A stretch of DNA of 64,000 nt from Cyprinodon diabolis (lineage: Eukaryota; Chordata; Actinopteri; Cyprinodontiformes; Cyprinodontidae): assembly GCA_030533445.1 (NCBI GenBank), contig CM060071.1:5004520-5068519 (forward strand), written 5' to 3'. This document shows positions 13,201-25,200 of this stretch, piece after piece. The notes under the pieces are model-generated. The model was not told the DNA's origin, ran no database searches, and worked only from the letters and a program-made list of their open reading frames with translations. Position numbers and translations under genes: made by a program. Position 1 is the stretch's first letter. Each line of letters begins with the position of its first letter.

Positions 13201-16200
13201 TAAAAACGCACCGATGGTAGCGTTCTGCGGCACGCATGACCTCAATAATTCTTTCCCCCTCCCATATGTCTTAAAGATTTCCTTTTAGTCTAGCCTTGGT
13301 CTGTTAGGCAGATTAACATGAGGTCATTGTGAACTCTTGCTGACATGAGTTCCTGTAGCTTCTATAATAAACAGAAACTTGAGATGCGGTGGAGAGTTGT
13401 TCCTCTTAGTGCACACAAGGCCATTTCTGTGTCCAAACGTCCACTAAATCCCTCAGTCACTACATAGAGCAGGGACTACATAGTGAACTCAGAAAACTGA
13501 CCGTTCGGAAAGAAGTTCACTACTTTTCACTCCCCTTTGATGATGTAACTCCTCCTCCCCGCACGGCGCATGGGAGTAGGCTGCCATTCGGCTGGCGTTT
13601 GACTGGGAAGGACCGTTTTAAATAGCTGCTACTGCATATCGGCTCGTCTGGTGACCACGGATGATCACTACTTTTCATGGTGCATTGAGGGAAATATCGA
13701 GTCCACTACTAGTTCATACACTTGATGTTCGGACATTCATTTAAAATGGCATGAAAACACAATATAGTGATTAGGGCAAAAGTTTGGACACAGCTTTAGT
13801 CTTTCTTAACCTTCTTCAAAATAAAATTCTTATAATATTAATCAATTGAAAATACAAAACGTTATAGTCGCTTTTAACTGCTACTTAATGATTAGTTGAG
13901 TTTTTAGTCAAACTTTCTTTGAAAATTTTTGGGTTTCACCTTAATATTGATCTATTAAGTTTTAATGGTAGTGACATTCATCTTTTTATAACATTGATCT
14001 GCAGAATGTTCCCTAAGAGACGGGATAACCTGTAAAAAGGATAGAAAATATATCTTCTGAATGTTAAATACTCACTCGTCTGGGTTGTTGGTTGATTGCT
14101 TGATGGCCTGGCAGTAGATTTCATCTCTAAGCATTTCCTTTTCTTTCCCTAACTAATTAAAAAGCAGAAAAATGAGTCTACACTAATGCAGTTGATGTAA
14201 CATCAGCAAACATGGAAGTCTAACTCTAAAAAAGGGTCTGACCAGCAGGATATTATGAAGTAAATCTGGTTGGGAAGCTCGTGATGGAATGCTGCCCACA
14301 AACTGCAACATGTCTGCAAATAAAATGATCAATGAAGTCGAAATGCCAGAGAACAATATTAGGAATCCTTAAAACAGAATTGATGAACTCACTCTGGAAG
14401 CACTCAACAGCCGGACCATTGATTTCAGGATCATCATAGAGAATAAGTGATTCAGGGATGGGAACCTTTAGAAGAAAAAAAGTTAAAATTACCTTCTAAT
14501 ATTTTAATAGACTCAGTTTATAACACATTAAATGAAATATCATTTGTTAAATGTGTGTTTCGCTCCAGTTTCAGTTGCTCTGATTCATGAAATAATTTCT
14601 TCAGAAACATCCTGAACACATCTTGTCGTAGGTTTAAAATATTACAACTGTCTCCTGATTGTTGGTGATACAGCAGGTAAAATAAGTATTAATATGTATT
14701 TCTAGAGGCGCTATTGACGTAACATTTTCACCAGATGTTGGTAATAATCCATGCAATCCACACATATAAAGAAATCAAACCATAAATGTCCAGTAATTAA
14801 GTTATGAGTAATAAACTGAAACGGCAAAGGGGTAAAGTGTTGAACACGTGAATAAAGGGAGGTGCAAAAAGGCTGAAATCGCTCAGTAATTAGAAAGCAA
14901 TCCTGACCCTCCTCATGGTTTTCTAGAGGCGCCATTGACGTAACATTTTCACCAGATGTCGGTAACAATCCATGCAATCCACACATACACTATATTGCCA
15001 AAAGTATTTGCTCACCCATCCAAATTATTGGAATCAGGTGTTCCAATCACTTCCATGGCCACAGGTGTATAAATTCAAGCACCTAGGCATGCAGACTGTT
15101 TTTACAAACATTTGTGAAAGAATGGGTCGCTCTCAGGAGCTCAGTGAATTCCAGCGTGGAACTGTGATAGGATGCCACCTGTGCAACAAATCCAGTCGTG
15201 AAATTTCCTCGCTCCTAAATATTCCACAGTCAACTGTCAGCTGTATTATAAGAAAATGGAAGTGTTTGGGAACGACAGCAACTCAGCCACGAAGTGGTAG
15301 GCCACGTAAACTGACGGAGCGGGGTCAGCGGATGCTGAAGCGCATAGTGCGAAGAGGTCGCCAACTTTCTGCAGAGTCAATCACTACAGACCTCCAAACT
15401 TCATGTGGCCTTCAGATTAGCTCAAGAACAGTGCGCAGAGAGCTTCATGGAATGGGTTTCCATGGTCGAGCAGCTGCATCCAAGCCATACATAACCAAGT
15501 GCAATGCAAAGCGTCGGATGCGGTGGTGTAAAGCACGCCGCCACTGGACTCTAGAGCAGTGGAGACGCGTTCTCTGGAGTGACGAATCGCGCTTCTCCAT
15601 CTGGCAATCTGATGGACGGGTCTGGGTTTGGCGGTTGCCAGGAGAACGGTACTTGTCTGACTGCATTGTGCCAAGTGTAAAGTTTGGTGGAGGGGGGATT
15701 ATGGTGTGGGGTTGTTTTTCAGGAGCTGGGCTTGGCCCCTTAGTTCCAGTGAAAGGAACTCTGAATGCTTCAGCATACCAAGACATTTTGGACAATTCCA
15801 TGCTCCCAACTTTGTGGGAACAGTTTGGAGCTGGCCCCTTCCTCTTCCAACATGACTGTGCACCAGTGCACAAAGCAAGGTCCATAAAGACATGGATGAC
15901 AGAGTCTGGTGTGGATGAACTTGACTGGCCTGCACAGAGTCCTGACCTCAACCCGATAGAACACCTTTGGGATGAATTAGAGCGGAGACTGAGAGCCAGG
16001 CCTTCTCGTCCAACATCAGTGTGCGACCTCACAAATGCGCTTCTGGAAGAATGGTCAAAAATTCCCATAAACACACTCCTAAACCTTGTGGACAGCCTTC
16101 CCAGAAGAGTTGAAGCTGTTCTAGCTGCAAAGGGTGGACCGACGTCATATTGAACCCTATGGATTAGGAACGGGATGTCACTTAAGCTCATATGTGAGTC

Positions 16201-19200
16201 AAGGCAGGTGAGCAAATACTTTTGGCAATATAGTGTATAAAGGAATCAAACCATAGATGTCCAGTAATTAAGTTATGAGTAATAAAATGAAACAGCAAAG
16301 GGGAAAAGTGTTGAACACGTGAATAAAGGGAGGTGCAAAAAGGCTGAAATCTCTCAGTAATTAGAAAGTAATCCTGACCCTCCTCAGTGCAAATTAATAG
16401 CTGGTACAGCCTCAAATGGTGGCCTGTAAAGCCGAGCATACACTGTGCGACATTTTCAATCGTTGCACGCAGCTGCAGCTTAAACTGTGCGACGAAACTG
16501 CAGGGTTTAAGAGTTCACAGCTAACTATGTTTGTTCTCACACTGTGCGACCCGACGCTCTGATGCAATCTACCTGCTCACACTGTACATCTAAAAACCAG
16601 CTGGGACTCAGCGTTGAAAGACGGCGCTTGTCGGACTCCTCAATCTGGAAGATGTAGAACTCCCTTGTTTGCACATGCCCAGTGCTCCAAGTTCTGGTAA
16701 ATCGGCTCATAACTGCTTCAACAGCAAGATTTGTCCACGACCACCTAACAACGGCTGATTGAATTTCATGTTTCAGATGATCACTACTTTTTGCTCCGTT
16801 GGTCACGTAACTCCTCCTCCTGCACCATCTTTATTAGTCGCCGCTGTCGGGTAGCGGCACCCTATGGTGACAGCAAATCCCATAAGGCTTTGCGAGGAGA
16901 GCTCTCCGCGCAAAGCATTCTGGGATCTATCTGTCTCTTCTAAGGCCTTTCTTTTCTTCTCATACACTTCGTAGACACTTTTTCTTTCCTGACCCTCGGC
17001 CATTTTCAAAGAACCGCGGTGAGAAAGGTGAGCTTCAATCGTAGCTCACCACAGATATACGCCTGAAAGTGCGCAGAAAAAGACAGGACGAGCACGTAGT
17101 ACAGCCTTATGGAAACAGATCACCAGCATGATTGACAGTTAGGAGGACCACTTATTGAGATGATCCACCCGGAAATAAAAGATTGTCCTCTATACCTTTA
17201 ATGTCCAGCATGCATATATATAAATCTTTAATGTTGATTAGTGTTGTCAGGTTCTTACCAGTGTGTGTTGAACTGATTCGGAGAGGAGTTTTCCAGTGAT
17301 GCCTGCTGTCCCAACTCTTTTAGCGCCACATCATGCAACACAAAACATGTTTGGAAAAATTAAATCAACACACTCTGCAATGTGAAAAACATTCATTTTC
17401 ATGTTTCCCTTACCTGAAGTACTTGCTGGCAAACTCAATCATGGGAGACTGACGATGACTCTCTGAACCATTTTCTGACATCTGGATTGATCTCTGCTCT
17501 GAATTGTTAGCTGGGGGATCCAAATTTCGCCTCACAGGAGGTATGCTGAGCATGTATCTGTTGGCAGGAACTGGAGGTTTGCCTTTCACACTTTCAGTTT
17601 TGGTTGTCCTCATGCTTTTTCTCCTGTCGTCTCTTCGGTCGAGGTGAAGACTGTGGTAATCAGGAGCCGCACATGGCTGGGTGAAGTCCTGTGGGAAAAG
17701 ACCAGAACGCCCACCGGTGGTGCCAAATTCCCACCCTGGTGCAACATTCAGAAAGAGCAGGTTTATATAAAACATGATCCGCTTCAGTTGGACATGTACC
17801 ATGAAACGCACAGTAAGCTGTGAAAATGATCTCACCAGGCTGAATGACATCCATGGGCTGCAGCTTAATGATATCCCCCTTCTTGAAGCTCAGGAGAGTC
17901 TTGTCATCCGTCACATAACTCTTTAGAGCAACTACATGGCCTGAGTCCTTTAGAAGGAAGAGGATGGGTGAGAAGATGGTAGTAGAAAAGTATTCAAGTG
18001 GAACAAGAAAGCATTGGGGTGCTCAATCTACACAGAAGATATCCAAACACAAAGCAGAGCAAGACAGAAGAGGAAATGACCCAGAGGACAGATCTCTGGG
18101 CGTGAAAACCGGGACCAACCAACAGTCCAATCAGCCGAGGCTGCTTCTCAGAAAATACCCAAACAAATTTGACCTGGTCTGTGGAGATCATCTGAAACTT
18201 CCACAGTTATCTATGTATGTCTATGCTGAGCCACAAGGGGGATTCTGTCCTCAGGCTGCCAAGCAGAGGGCTAAAATATGTATATATATATTTTAATAGT
18301 TTAATTAAAAAAAATTCTAAATATATTAATATATTTATTTTGGATATGCAAGATAAATATTAAATCTTTAATGACGAGTAAAGCGTCATTTAATTTTTAA
18401 TTTTTCCTCGGATTGGTGACGTATTTCCACCCTAGGCCGTAAAAATCTTTGCCCATTGATTCTCGTTAAAAGGTGTCCATCTGCAGCAGCTCCTCTGCAA
18501 CAGAATTATAGGATAGCAGGAAAGCTGCGGCCTGAGGTGACAGGAAGTGTATTTGCTCACCACCTCCCACCACAGTGCAGAGGTTTTGTGGGTGATTGAC
18601 AGGTCGAGTCGCAGGAGTTAGAGACGCATTGGAGAGAGTAAGGAAGAGAGACGGCTTAGGAAACGTCCTGGTTTAGCTCCAAGGCTTGGCTAACTGCATG
18701 CAGCAAGGCTAAGGCTTTATTCTGCTTTCTCTGCCTCCTTTTTCAAAGGTCAGGATCTGCGCCAGCATGGATAAAGACAGCTAGCACTAATTTAAAGCAG
18801 TTTATAGAAAAAGCAAAGAAGAATGAATAATCTGGGATTCACATGGAAAATAATAGAATATAGTCTACTTTTTCTAGATGTTTGTTAATTTGCATAGTTG
18901 CTCTTAAATTAAAAAAATCTCAGGAAATAAATATAAATTTATATATATTAAAACAATATATAGCTGACCAATAGCTTCTCCATTATTAAACTGTTACATT
19001 ATTTTTTAGGTTTGTGACACAATGTTGGGCCATGAAAAACACCGATTTACCTTCACAAAGCTTCAGAAGGGCAAGATTTATGGACAAAATGTAAAGCTGT
19101 TTGTGAAAATATGTTTGATTTTATTAAGTGTTTTTATAATATTTTCTGTTGTTGGTATTCATATAAATATACTGGTGGGATAACTTGGTATATGTTTGAT

Positions 19201-22200
19201 TGTTTTTTGGTATAGATCTATTTTGAATTTATAGCCCCGCCGGAGAAAACTCCACCAGCCGCCACTGGTGGAGACCCATCAGACCAGAACACGAGTACGC
19301 TGCCATAACGTGGAACTTCGATCGATCGAACCCTTTGCCCCGAGAATCATTGGCCATAACTGATTCCACTTGTTGAATTATCCTTCTGTCTGCTGCACAA
19401 AAACAAAAAACTTCCTCAGTTTGAATCAGAGATGGGGACTCGAGTTTGTGACTCGTACTCGAGTAGCACTTAAGTCGCATATTTAATGACTTCAGACTCG
19501 ACTTAGACTTGCATTTGAAGGACTTCAGACTCGACTGAGACTCGTGATTTCCGACTTGTGAACAACATTTTATTCCAGTGTAAAAACACTTTTTCAAGTG
19601 TTTTTTGTTTTACTAACTTGACTGATCGCCGCTCGCCTTACCCGCACACAGAAGAGGTTAAAAAAAAAAAAAAGTAGCACTTGTGGCCAGTATGCCCCAC
19701 ACTCAGTCTTTGACACAGGGGGGAGCAAACAACTCAAAGACCCAAACCGTGAAACACTCAAGTTCAAGTGTTTTATGTATACAAAAAGTCACCGCAAAAG
19801 TGCCAAAATAAAACAGTCCTTTTCTTCTCCTGATAAAACCTAAAATTCAAGAGTTTTCCTTAAAAATCAGAGGCTGGAAGTTGGGCTCAGCTTGTTATGC
19901 TGCTTCTGGTGCGAGTGATCGGCCTGGAGCACCCACTGGCTGATCCACAGCTGACTCTGCGGCGCTCCGGTACTGTTCCACTCCCTGGCGTGCCACAACC
20001 CTTTCCAGACCGATCCAGCTAAAAAGAGAAGCAAGGAGAACGCCAGCATCCACGCGCCAAAACCCGTCGGAAGATATATTCCTGTTTATGCTTTAAGCGA
20101 GGGGGGGCGCTACTTACAGGCGAGGTTCCTCCTCTGCCCTAATACTCCTTACTGGGCCATCTGTGCACCCTCCTCCCCCGGTAGCACGTCCGTCTCTGTC
20201 ACCTGCAGATTCCGTTCTCCTTCTCCTTTCCTTCAGACTCCTTTTATGTCGGCTTTAATCAGCCCTTGCTCACACCTGAGCGCAGCAATTACGCAGCGCA
20301 ATTAATGCACTCCGCCTCCTCAGACAACTACTTCAGTCCAGTGCGCATGGATTGTCACAAGGGAAAAACAAACCAAAACAACCCAACATGCAGGAAAAAT
20401 TCAAAAGTCTAAAATAAAGGAAAACAATCATATAAAAAAGAAACATCAAAAGATGCAAAGCTCAAGAAGAAAATACAAAGAAAAACAAATCATATCTTCC
20501 TCTCCAAACATGCAAAGCATAAAACTAACATTTAAATGAAAGGAAACCATAAATCATATTTTTCCCTGTGCAACACACTGACGTCACTGACGCAACAGTA
20601 CGTGACATATATGCCCGTGCGCATGCATGCATGCAACCCATACAGATATGGAAGCGATGATTACCCCCCCCCCCCCCTGTTTCGGTGCCACCGTTCATAA
20701 TAACCTTTGGCTACAAAAACTTTACATAAGGCGGGAATAAAAGAGCAGCAAACTGCAGCTTCTTTGGAAAAAAACACACGATGCTTGGTCCACCACATCT
20801 AATTTTATCAGCCACAGTGCAGTGCAGGTGTACAGCCAGGGACATCACAGACATAAGGCAATAATTCAGGACCTTATTATTTCATGCAACCTCCGCTTGT
20901 CTTTGATCAACAAGCCCAGCTTTAAAAGCTTCATGGCAGTGGTAGAGGAGAAATATGTTGTGAATAATGTTGTAAATTGGCGCTAAATAAATAAATTGAA
21001 TTGAGTTGAAAATACTGCCCGCCAAGTCATTAAGTTACAAAAAGTTATTGCCACAATCTTTCTTTTATAAAAGTATTGTTATTGTCCTGCTATTTGTTTA
21101 GGATTTTTCTTTATCTGTTGTAGTTGCTAACCTCATATGTATTAATAAAAGGCAGGATTGTGATTGTTTTTTTTCCCACAGTCCTCATTTTCACTTAAAA
21201 ATAAAAGAGCAGACATTTACTGCTAAAACTAGAAAAAGTTGTAACCACAAATGTCAGGTAAATACTGTAAGAAAATAGTTTTTTTTTAAAGAAAAAAAAA
21301 TAAAAATGCAAAATTTATCTGGAAAAATTTTTTGCGTGTGTGCTTTTTTTAATTGTATTTTTCATTTAGCAGTTCAAGATAATGATAATTCCATAGATAT
21401 AATAACGACCTTTAAGCTATACCGTCTCAGTGACGGAGATGAAAACACAAGGAGAAAAAAGCAAGCACGAAAATTATTGCACTTTTTTTAATTAATCAAG
21501 TGATTAATTGGTGCAAAGTGGATTGGGCGGCAGCCAGAGGCGGAGACCTTGGCGACCTGATCCGCGGGCGCTTAAACTGGCTCTGGGGACGTGGAATGTC
21601 ACCTCACTGGCGGGGAAGGAGCCCGAACTTGTGCGGGAAGTGGAGCGATACCAGCTAGAAATAGTTGAGCTCACCTCTACGCACAGCCAGGGCTCTGGAA
21701 CCGAGCTCCTTGAGAGAGGCTGGACTCTCTTCTACTCTGGAGTGACCCGCGGGGAGAGGCGGAGGGCGGGGGTGGGGCTGCTTGTCTCCCCCCAGCTCAG
21801 CCGTCTCGTGTTGGAGTTCACCCCTGTAGACGAGAGGGTCGCATCCCTTCGCCTTCGGGTTGAGGGGAGGACTCCGACAGTTGTTTCGGCCTATGGGCCG
21901 AACGGCAGTACGGAGTACCAGGCCTTCTTAGCATCCCTGGGGAGGGTGTTAGAAAGCACCCCTCCCGGGGATTCCATCATTCTACTGGGAGACTTCAACG
22001 CCCACGTGGGAAACGACAGTGACACCTGGAGGGGCGTGATCGGGAGGAACGGGCCCCCAGCTCTGAACCCGAGTGGTGTCTCATTATTGGACTTCTGTGC
22101 AAGTCACGGATTGTCCATAATGAACACCATGTTCAGGCATAAGGATGTCCATCGGTGCACTTGGCACCAGGACACCCTAGGCCGAAGGTCGATGATCGAC

Positions 22201-25200
22201 TTTGTATTCGTATCTTCTGATCTTCGGCCGCATGTCCTGCACACTCGGGTGAAGAGAGGGGCGGAGCTGTCCACCGACCACCACCTGGTGGTGAGCTGGA
22301 TACGCTGGAAGAGGAGGAAGCCTGAAAGACTCGGCAGGCCCAAACGTGTAGTGAGGGTCTGATGGGAACGTCTGGTGGAACCCTCGGTCAGGGACGTGTT
22401 CAACTCCCACCTCCGGGAGAGCTTCTCTCAGGTTCCGAGGGAGGTTGGAGACATGGAATCCGAATGGGCTCTGTTCTCTGCCTCTATTGTCGATGCAGCT
22501 GCCCGTAGCTGTGGCCGTAAGGTTTGTGGTGCCTGTCGTGGTGGCAATCCCCGAACCCGGTGGTGGACACCGATAGTAAGGGATGCTGTCAAGCTGAAGA
22601 AGGAGTCTTATCGAGCTTGGCTGGCTTGTGGGACTCCTGAAGCAGCAAGCAGGTACCGTGAGGCCAAGCGTGTCACGGCCCAGGCGGTTGCAGAGGCAAA
22701 ATCTCGGGCCTGGGAGGAGTTTGGAGAGGCCATGGAAAAAGACTATCGGTTGGCCTCAAAGCTATTCTGGCAAACCGTCCGGCGCCTCCGGAGGGGAAAG
22801 CAGTGATTCGCTAACACTGTTTTCAGTGGGAGTGGGGAGCTGCTGACCTTGAAGGAGGATATTGTCGGGCGGTGGAAGGAATACTTTGAGGATCTCCTCA
22901 ACCCGACGGACACGCCTTCCGTGGGGGAAGAAGAGACGGGGTGCTTGGGGCTGGAATCGTTCATCACCCAGGCCGAAGTCACCGAGGTGGTCAAAAAACT
23001 CCACGGTGGCAAGGCTTCGGGGGTGGACGAGATCCGTCCTAAGTATCTTAGAGCTCTGGATGTTGTCGGGCTGTCATGGTTGACACATCTCTTCAACATC
23101 GCGTGGAGGTCGGGGACAGTTCCCCTGGATTGGCAGACCGGGGTGGTGGTTCCCCTCCACAAGAAGGGGGACCGGAGGGCGTGTTCCAATTATCGGGGAA
23201 TCACACTTCTCAGCCTCCCCGGAAAGGCCTATGCCAGGGTGCTGGAGAGGAGAGTCTGGCTGATTGTCGAACCTCGGCTGCAGGAGGAGCAGTGTGGTTT
23301 TCGTCCTGGCCGTGGAACAGTGGACCAGCTCTACACCCTCTGCAGGGTGCTTGAGGGTTCATGGGAGTTTGCCCAACCAGTCCACATGTGTTTTGTGGAT
23401 TTGGAGAAGGCATTCGACCGTGTCCCTCGTGCTGCCCTGTGGGGGGTGCTCCAGGAGTATGGAGTCGGGGGCCCTTTATTAGGGGCCATCAGTTCTCTGT
23501 ACAAGTGGAGCAGGAGTCTGGTTCGCATTGCCGGCACTAAGTCGGACCTGTTGCCAGTGCATGTTGGACTCCGACAGGGCTACCCTCTGTCACCAGTCCT
23601 GTTCATAACTTTTATGGACAGGATTTCTAGGCGCAGCCAAGGACCGGAGGGGGTCTGGTTTGGGGAACAGCGGATCTCGTCCCTGCTTTTTGCGGATGAC
23701 GTAGTTCTGCTGGCTCCCTCCTGCCAAGACCTACAGCGTGCGCTGGGGCGGTTCACAGCCGAGTGTGAAGCGGCCGGGATGAGAATCAGCTCCGGGGCCA
23801 TGGTTCTCGACCGGAAAAAGGTGGCTTGTCCCCTTCAGGTTGGAGGAGAGTCCCTGCCTCAAGTGGAGGACTTCAAGTATCTTGGGGTTCTGTTCACGAG
23901 TGAGGGAAGAATGGAGCGGGAGATCGATAGACGGATCGGTGCGGATACTGCACCGGTCTGTCGTGGTGAAGAGAGAGCTGAGCGAAAAGGCAAAGCTCTC
24001 ATTTACCGGTCGGTCTACGTTCCTACCCTCACCTATGGTCATGAAATTTGGATCATGACCGAAAGAACGAGATCCCGGATACAAGCAGCTGAAATGAGCT
24101 TTCTCCACAGGGTGGCTGGGCTCTCCCTTAGAGATAGGGTGAGGAGCTCGGTCATTCGGGAGAGGCTCAGAGTAGAGCCGGTTCTCCTCCACATCGAGAG
24201 GAGTCAGTTGAGGTGGCTCGGACATCTTTTTCGGATGCCCCCTGGACGCCTCCTTCGGGAGGTTTTCCAGGCACGTCCCACCGGGAGGAGGCCCAGGGGA
24301 TGACCCAGGACACGCTGGAGAGATTATGTCTCTCGGCTGGCCTGGGAGCGCCTAGGGCTTCCCCCAACAGAGCTTGAGGAGGTGTCTGCGGAGAGGGAAG
24401 TCTGGGAGTCTCTGCTTAGTCTGCTGCCCCCGCGACCCGGTTCCGGATAAAGCGGGAGACGGCGAGTACGAATAGATTTTTTTGTGCGATTAATTGATTA
24501 TTGCGACAGGCCTTCTCAAGACTTGAGACTTGACTTGGACTTGAGCTCTCAAGACTTGAGACTTGACTTGGACTTGCAAAAAATGACTTGTGAACATGTC
24601 TGGTTTGAATGTTAGAAAGGGTTAGGATGAAAGTTTAAATCTGAAAATTTAAAATGATGATTTTTGATTTTTGAGTCACTTTTTAATGAGTTCTTTAAAT
24701 GGATGTAAATTACTTTTGGTGCAGTGGCTCATTGTTTATAAAGAGGTCTTTAAAGGTTGCTTCTAGCAGGGATTATTTTAAACAACGACCTAGGAGTTCA
24801 AGCTTTAACTGGTCATCATAATGAGTGCTGGTTGATTTAGGATCAGACGCACAGTTAACGCAGATATTTCGCAGTTAATGCAGATATTTCCTGCTTGGTA
24901 CCTAATGGCAGAAACAGTGGCTGTTGGGCGTGCAGGTGGCGCAGTGGTTAGTGTGCATGATCCATGTACGGAGGCCTTAGTCCCCAGGAACCCGGGTTCC
25001 AATCCGACCTGTGGTCCTTTGCCGCATGTCTCTCCCCCTCTCTCATTCCCCCTTCCTGTCAGCCTACTGTCGATAAAACAAGCCACAAGTGCCGCAAAAA
25101 CTCAAAGAAACTCTGGCTGTAGCGCCGTCCACAATGCCTGGCACACCCCGGACTCTATCCCAGATATCATGCAGGACGCTACTTTGTAGCTCTGTGCGAC

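Larger units (their letters stand above)
14921..16387 (+). repeat. Tandem duplication, right copy, split by Tc1
   Basis: 14,921-14,987 and 16,236-16,387 together match the left copy (CTAGAGGCGCCATTGACGTA ... GACCCTCCTCA). The Tc1 sits at the TA within ACACATATAAAG. Confidence 0.9.

Noticed and set aside
15445..16215. 256-codon minus-strand ORF
   Set aside because: Antisense shadow of the Tc1 transposase; no domain of its own.
23731..24225. 164-codon minus-strand ORF
   Set aside because: Antisense of the LINE RT region.
24925..25118. tRNA gene suggested by A and B boxes
   Set aside because: No cloverleaf with a paired acceptor stem; the sequence recurs with a conserved non-tRNA body, so it is a SINE.
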